DNA from: an uncultured Bacilli bacterium | Lineage (GTDB): Bacteria; Bacillota_I; Bacilli_A; RF39; UBA660 | Direction of reading: 5' to 3' | DNA: 5,807 bases | NCBI GenBank assembly: GCA_934096105.1 | Contig: CAKOLH010000037.1 | Coordinates: 1 to 5,807, forward strand | Shown here: positions 5,135 to 5,807 of the stretch, one piece after another | How the letters are laid out: every line of letters begins with the position of its first letter | Numbering within the stretch: position 1 is the first letter of the stretch | The notes under the pieces: generated by a model | The model's input: the letters and a program-made list of their open reading frames with translations, nothing else | Databases searched by the model: none | Told to the model about the DNA's origin: nothing | Made by a program: the position numbers and the translations under genes

Positions 5135-5413
5135 GAATAAATCACTATGACTACCTGTAGCAAAAAGTAGTAAGATTAAATTGCTATCCTGCACTTTATA
5201 TATTAATAACCAATCTGGAGTAATATGACATTCTTCACAATCTCTATACATTTTGTTATCATTAAGTCTATGGTTTTGATATTTTGCATCAAGTTCTTCG
5301 CCATTAGCAATTTTTTCTATTACATTATATAATTTTGACAAATCCTTACCTTGCTTTAACATTTTTTTATGTTGTTTTTTAAACCCACTGGTGTAATCGA
5401 CTATATACTTCAT
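5129..5413 (-). CDS. yafQ: YafQ-family type II toxin (RelE/ParE superfamily mRNA interferase)
   Basis: This is a predicted ribosome-dependent mRNA endonuclease that blocks translation when its antitoxin is lost. The 94-aa length and fold match YafQ. By eye alignment to E. coli YafQ the expected catalytic/acceptor residues are present: H48 (YQNHRL), H63 and D67 in CHITPDW, and H89 in the C-terminal TGSHSDLF block. The arginine that often precedes the TG of that block (RTGTH in E. coli) is alanine here (A85), which could affect activity. The start ATG (5411-5413) lies 3 bp after the antitoxin stop, with GAGGA (5421-5425) inside the end of the antitoxin gene, so translation should be coupled. 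No frameshift is seen. It is convergent with def. Confidence 0.93.
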   Translation of the reverse strand: MKYIVDYTSGFKKQHKKMLKQGKDLSKLYNVIEKIANGEELDAKYQNHRLNDNKMYRDCEECHITPDWLLIYKVQDSNLILLLFATGSHSDLFK

Positions 5414-5416
5414 ATA

Positions 5417-5707
5417 CTATTCCTCATTCAAGGATTTAATAAGATCTTCCATATTATTATAGCCTTTTCTCTTTCCATTATTTATTTCTTGTAATATATC
5501 TTCGCCCTCTTTTAATGCTTTTAATAATTCTCTACTAGGTTTTGGATTTACAACTTCAAATGGTACACCATCTTTATTAATTAATTGCTTTATAGCCATA
5601 TTAACATAAGTACTCATATTTAGACCTAACTTTTTTAGAATACTACTAGCAAGTTCTTTATCTTTGCTATCTATTTGTACACTAATCGCTGTAGTTAAAT
5701 TTTCCAT
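5417..5707 (-). CDS. dinJ: RelB/DinJ-family type II antitoxin
   Basis: This is the predicted partner of the YafQ-type toxin; such proteins neutralise the toxin by direct binding and repress their own operon. Residues 5-11 (TTAISVQ) fit the DNA-contacting strand of a ribbon-helix-helix fold. Helices follow at about 15-27 and 31-44 with the family phrase LGLNMSTYVNMAIKQ, then GVPFEV (47-52). Residues 55-96 are charged and probably helical, the toxin-wrapping part. The 96-aa product starts at ATG 5705-5707 after GAGGTGA (5712-5718). An in-frame GTG at 5738-5740 would add 11 residues but lies upstream of the predicted transcript start. Antitoxin first, toxin second is the usual order. Confidence 0.93.
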   Translation of the reverse strand: MENLTTAISVQIDSKDKELASSILKKLGLNMSTYVNMAIKQLINKDGVPFEVVNPKPSRELLKALKEGEDILQEINNGKRKGYNNMEDLIKSLNEE

Positions 5708-5711
5708 TTTC

Positions 5712-5718
5712 TCACCTC
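5712..5718 (-). promoter_or_regulatory. Ribosome binding site deciding the antitoxin start
   Basis: GAGGTGA on the minus strand lies 4 nt before ATG (5705-5707). It fixes a 96-aa antitoxin and excludes the longer GTG-started reading. Confidence 0.8.
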
Positions 5719-5730
5719 TTTCATAAATAA

Positions 5731-5759
5731 ATATTAACACATAATATATATAAAGTCAA
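5731..5759 (-). promoter_or_regulatory. Promoter of the toxin-antitoxin operon
   Basis: On the minus strand TTGACT (5754-5759, five of six) is followed by a 17-bp spacer and TAATAT (5731-5736). A TGT just before the hexamer gives an extended -10. The predicted start is about 5724, giving a leader of about 17 nt that contains only the ribosome binding site. Confidence 0.65.
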
Positions 5760-5764
5760 GTTAT

Positions 5765-5807
5765 TTTATATATAGTTTATATATAATTTATATATATTTT
5801 ATATGTA
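5765..5807. repeat. 11-bp-phased TTTATATATA direct repeats upstream of the toxin-antitoxin promoter
   Basis: TTTATATATA occurs at 5765-5774, 5776-5785 and 5787-5796, each followed by one spacer base. A fourth diverged unit (TTTATATGTA) is at 5798-5807, where the window ends. The 11-bp period is about one DNA turn. The array starts 5 bp beyond the -35, where an UP element or repressor operator would lie. Its function is inference. Confidence 0.75.

Noticed and set aside
5708..5740. 11-residue N-terminal extension of the antitoxin from a GTG
   Set aside because: It would start upstream of the predicted transcript start and contain the real ribosome binding site. The family's ribbon-helix-helix strand begins close to the ATG at 5705-5707.
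1..5807. Mycoplasma-type code (TGA as Trp)
   Set aside because: Conserved tryptophans, such as those in the Rieske and YafQ motifs, are TGG. All genes close at sensible lengths with TAA or TAG, and no gene contains in-frame TGA.
5765..5807. CRISPR array or replication iterons
   Set aside because: Units are only 10-11 bp of pure A/T with single-base spacing, there are no spacers, and no rep or cas gene is nearby.

Overview
This window is chromosomal DNA from a very AT-rich Gram-positive bacterium, most likely an anaerobic member of the Bacillota (Bacilli/Erysipelotrichia-like or a related uncultured gut lineage). The evidence is the strong AT bias in genes and spacers, the strong GGAGG/GGTGAT ribosome binding sites, a type 2 (Gram-positive) peptide deformylase, a YjcZ-like tiny Gly/Tyr-rich membrane protein otherwise known from spore-forming Bacilli, and a Bacillus YhfW-like FAD/Rieske protein. 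Tryptophan is encoded by TGG and no gene needs TGA to be read through, so the standard bacterial code fits. The exact genus cannot be read from the sequence.

Layout. Positions 1-226 are non-coding, with possible weak promoters and an orphan Shine-Dalgarno. Minus strand, 244-4152: a FAD-dependent oxidoreductase with a C-terminal Rieske [2Fe-2S] domain (2683-4152) is followed by a 186-bp repeat-bearing spacer. Next come two tandem paralogous small exported or membrane-anchored proteins of unknown function (1981-2496 and 1462-1971), then a serine D-Ala-D-Ala carboxypeptidase (244-1395) that ends in an intrinsic terminator. Plus strand, 4272-5095: a YjcZ-like membrane peptide with its own terminator, then peptide deformylase (def) with its own extended -10 promoter. 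Minus strand, 5129-5707: a DinJ/RelB-type antitoxin and YafQ-type toxin cassette convergent to def. The two ends share a strong, largely bidirectional hairpin terminator. Upstream of the antitoxin promoter there is an 11-bp-phased array of TTTATATATA units that runs to the window edge.

How the genes relate. The carboxypeptidase acts outside the membrane on peptidoglycan, and the two paralogues beside it are also predicted to face outward, so a shared envelope role is possible but unproven. The deformylase is housekeeping translation machinery. The toxin-antitoxin pair is a compact self-regulated accessory unit inserted next to it. I see no IS element, CRISPR array, tRNA or rRNA.

No large unknown system is evident. 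The least explained items are the tandem paralogue pair, the paired 14-bp repeats with a 10-bp perfect inverted repeat at 2617-2665, the phased repeats upstream of the toxin-antitoxin operon, and the unusually long YjcZ-like protein with a CxC motif.
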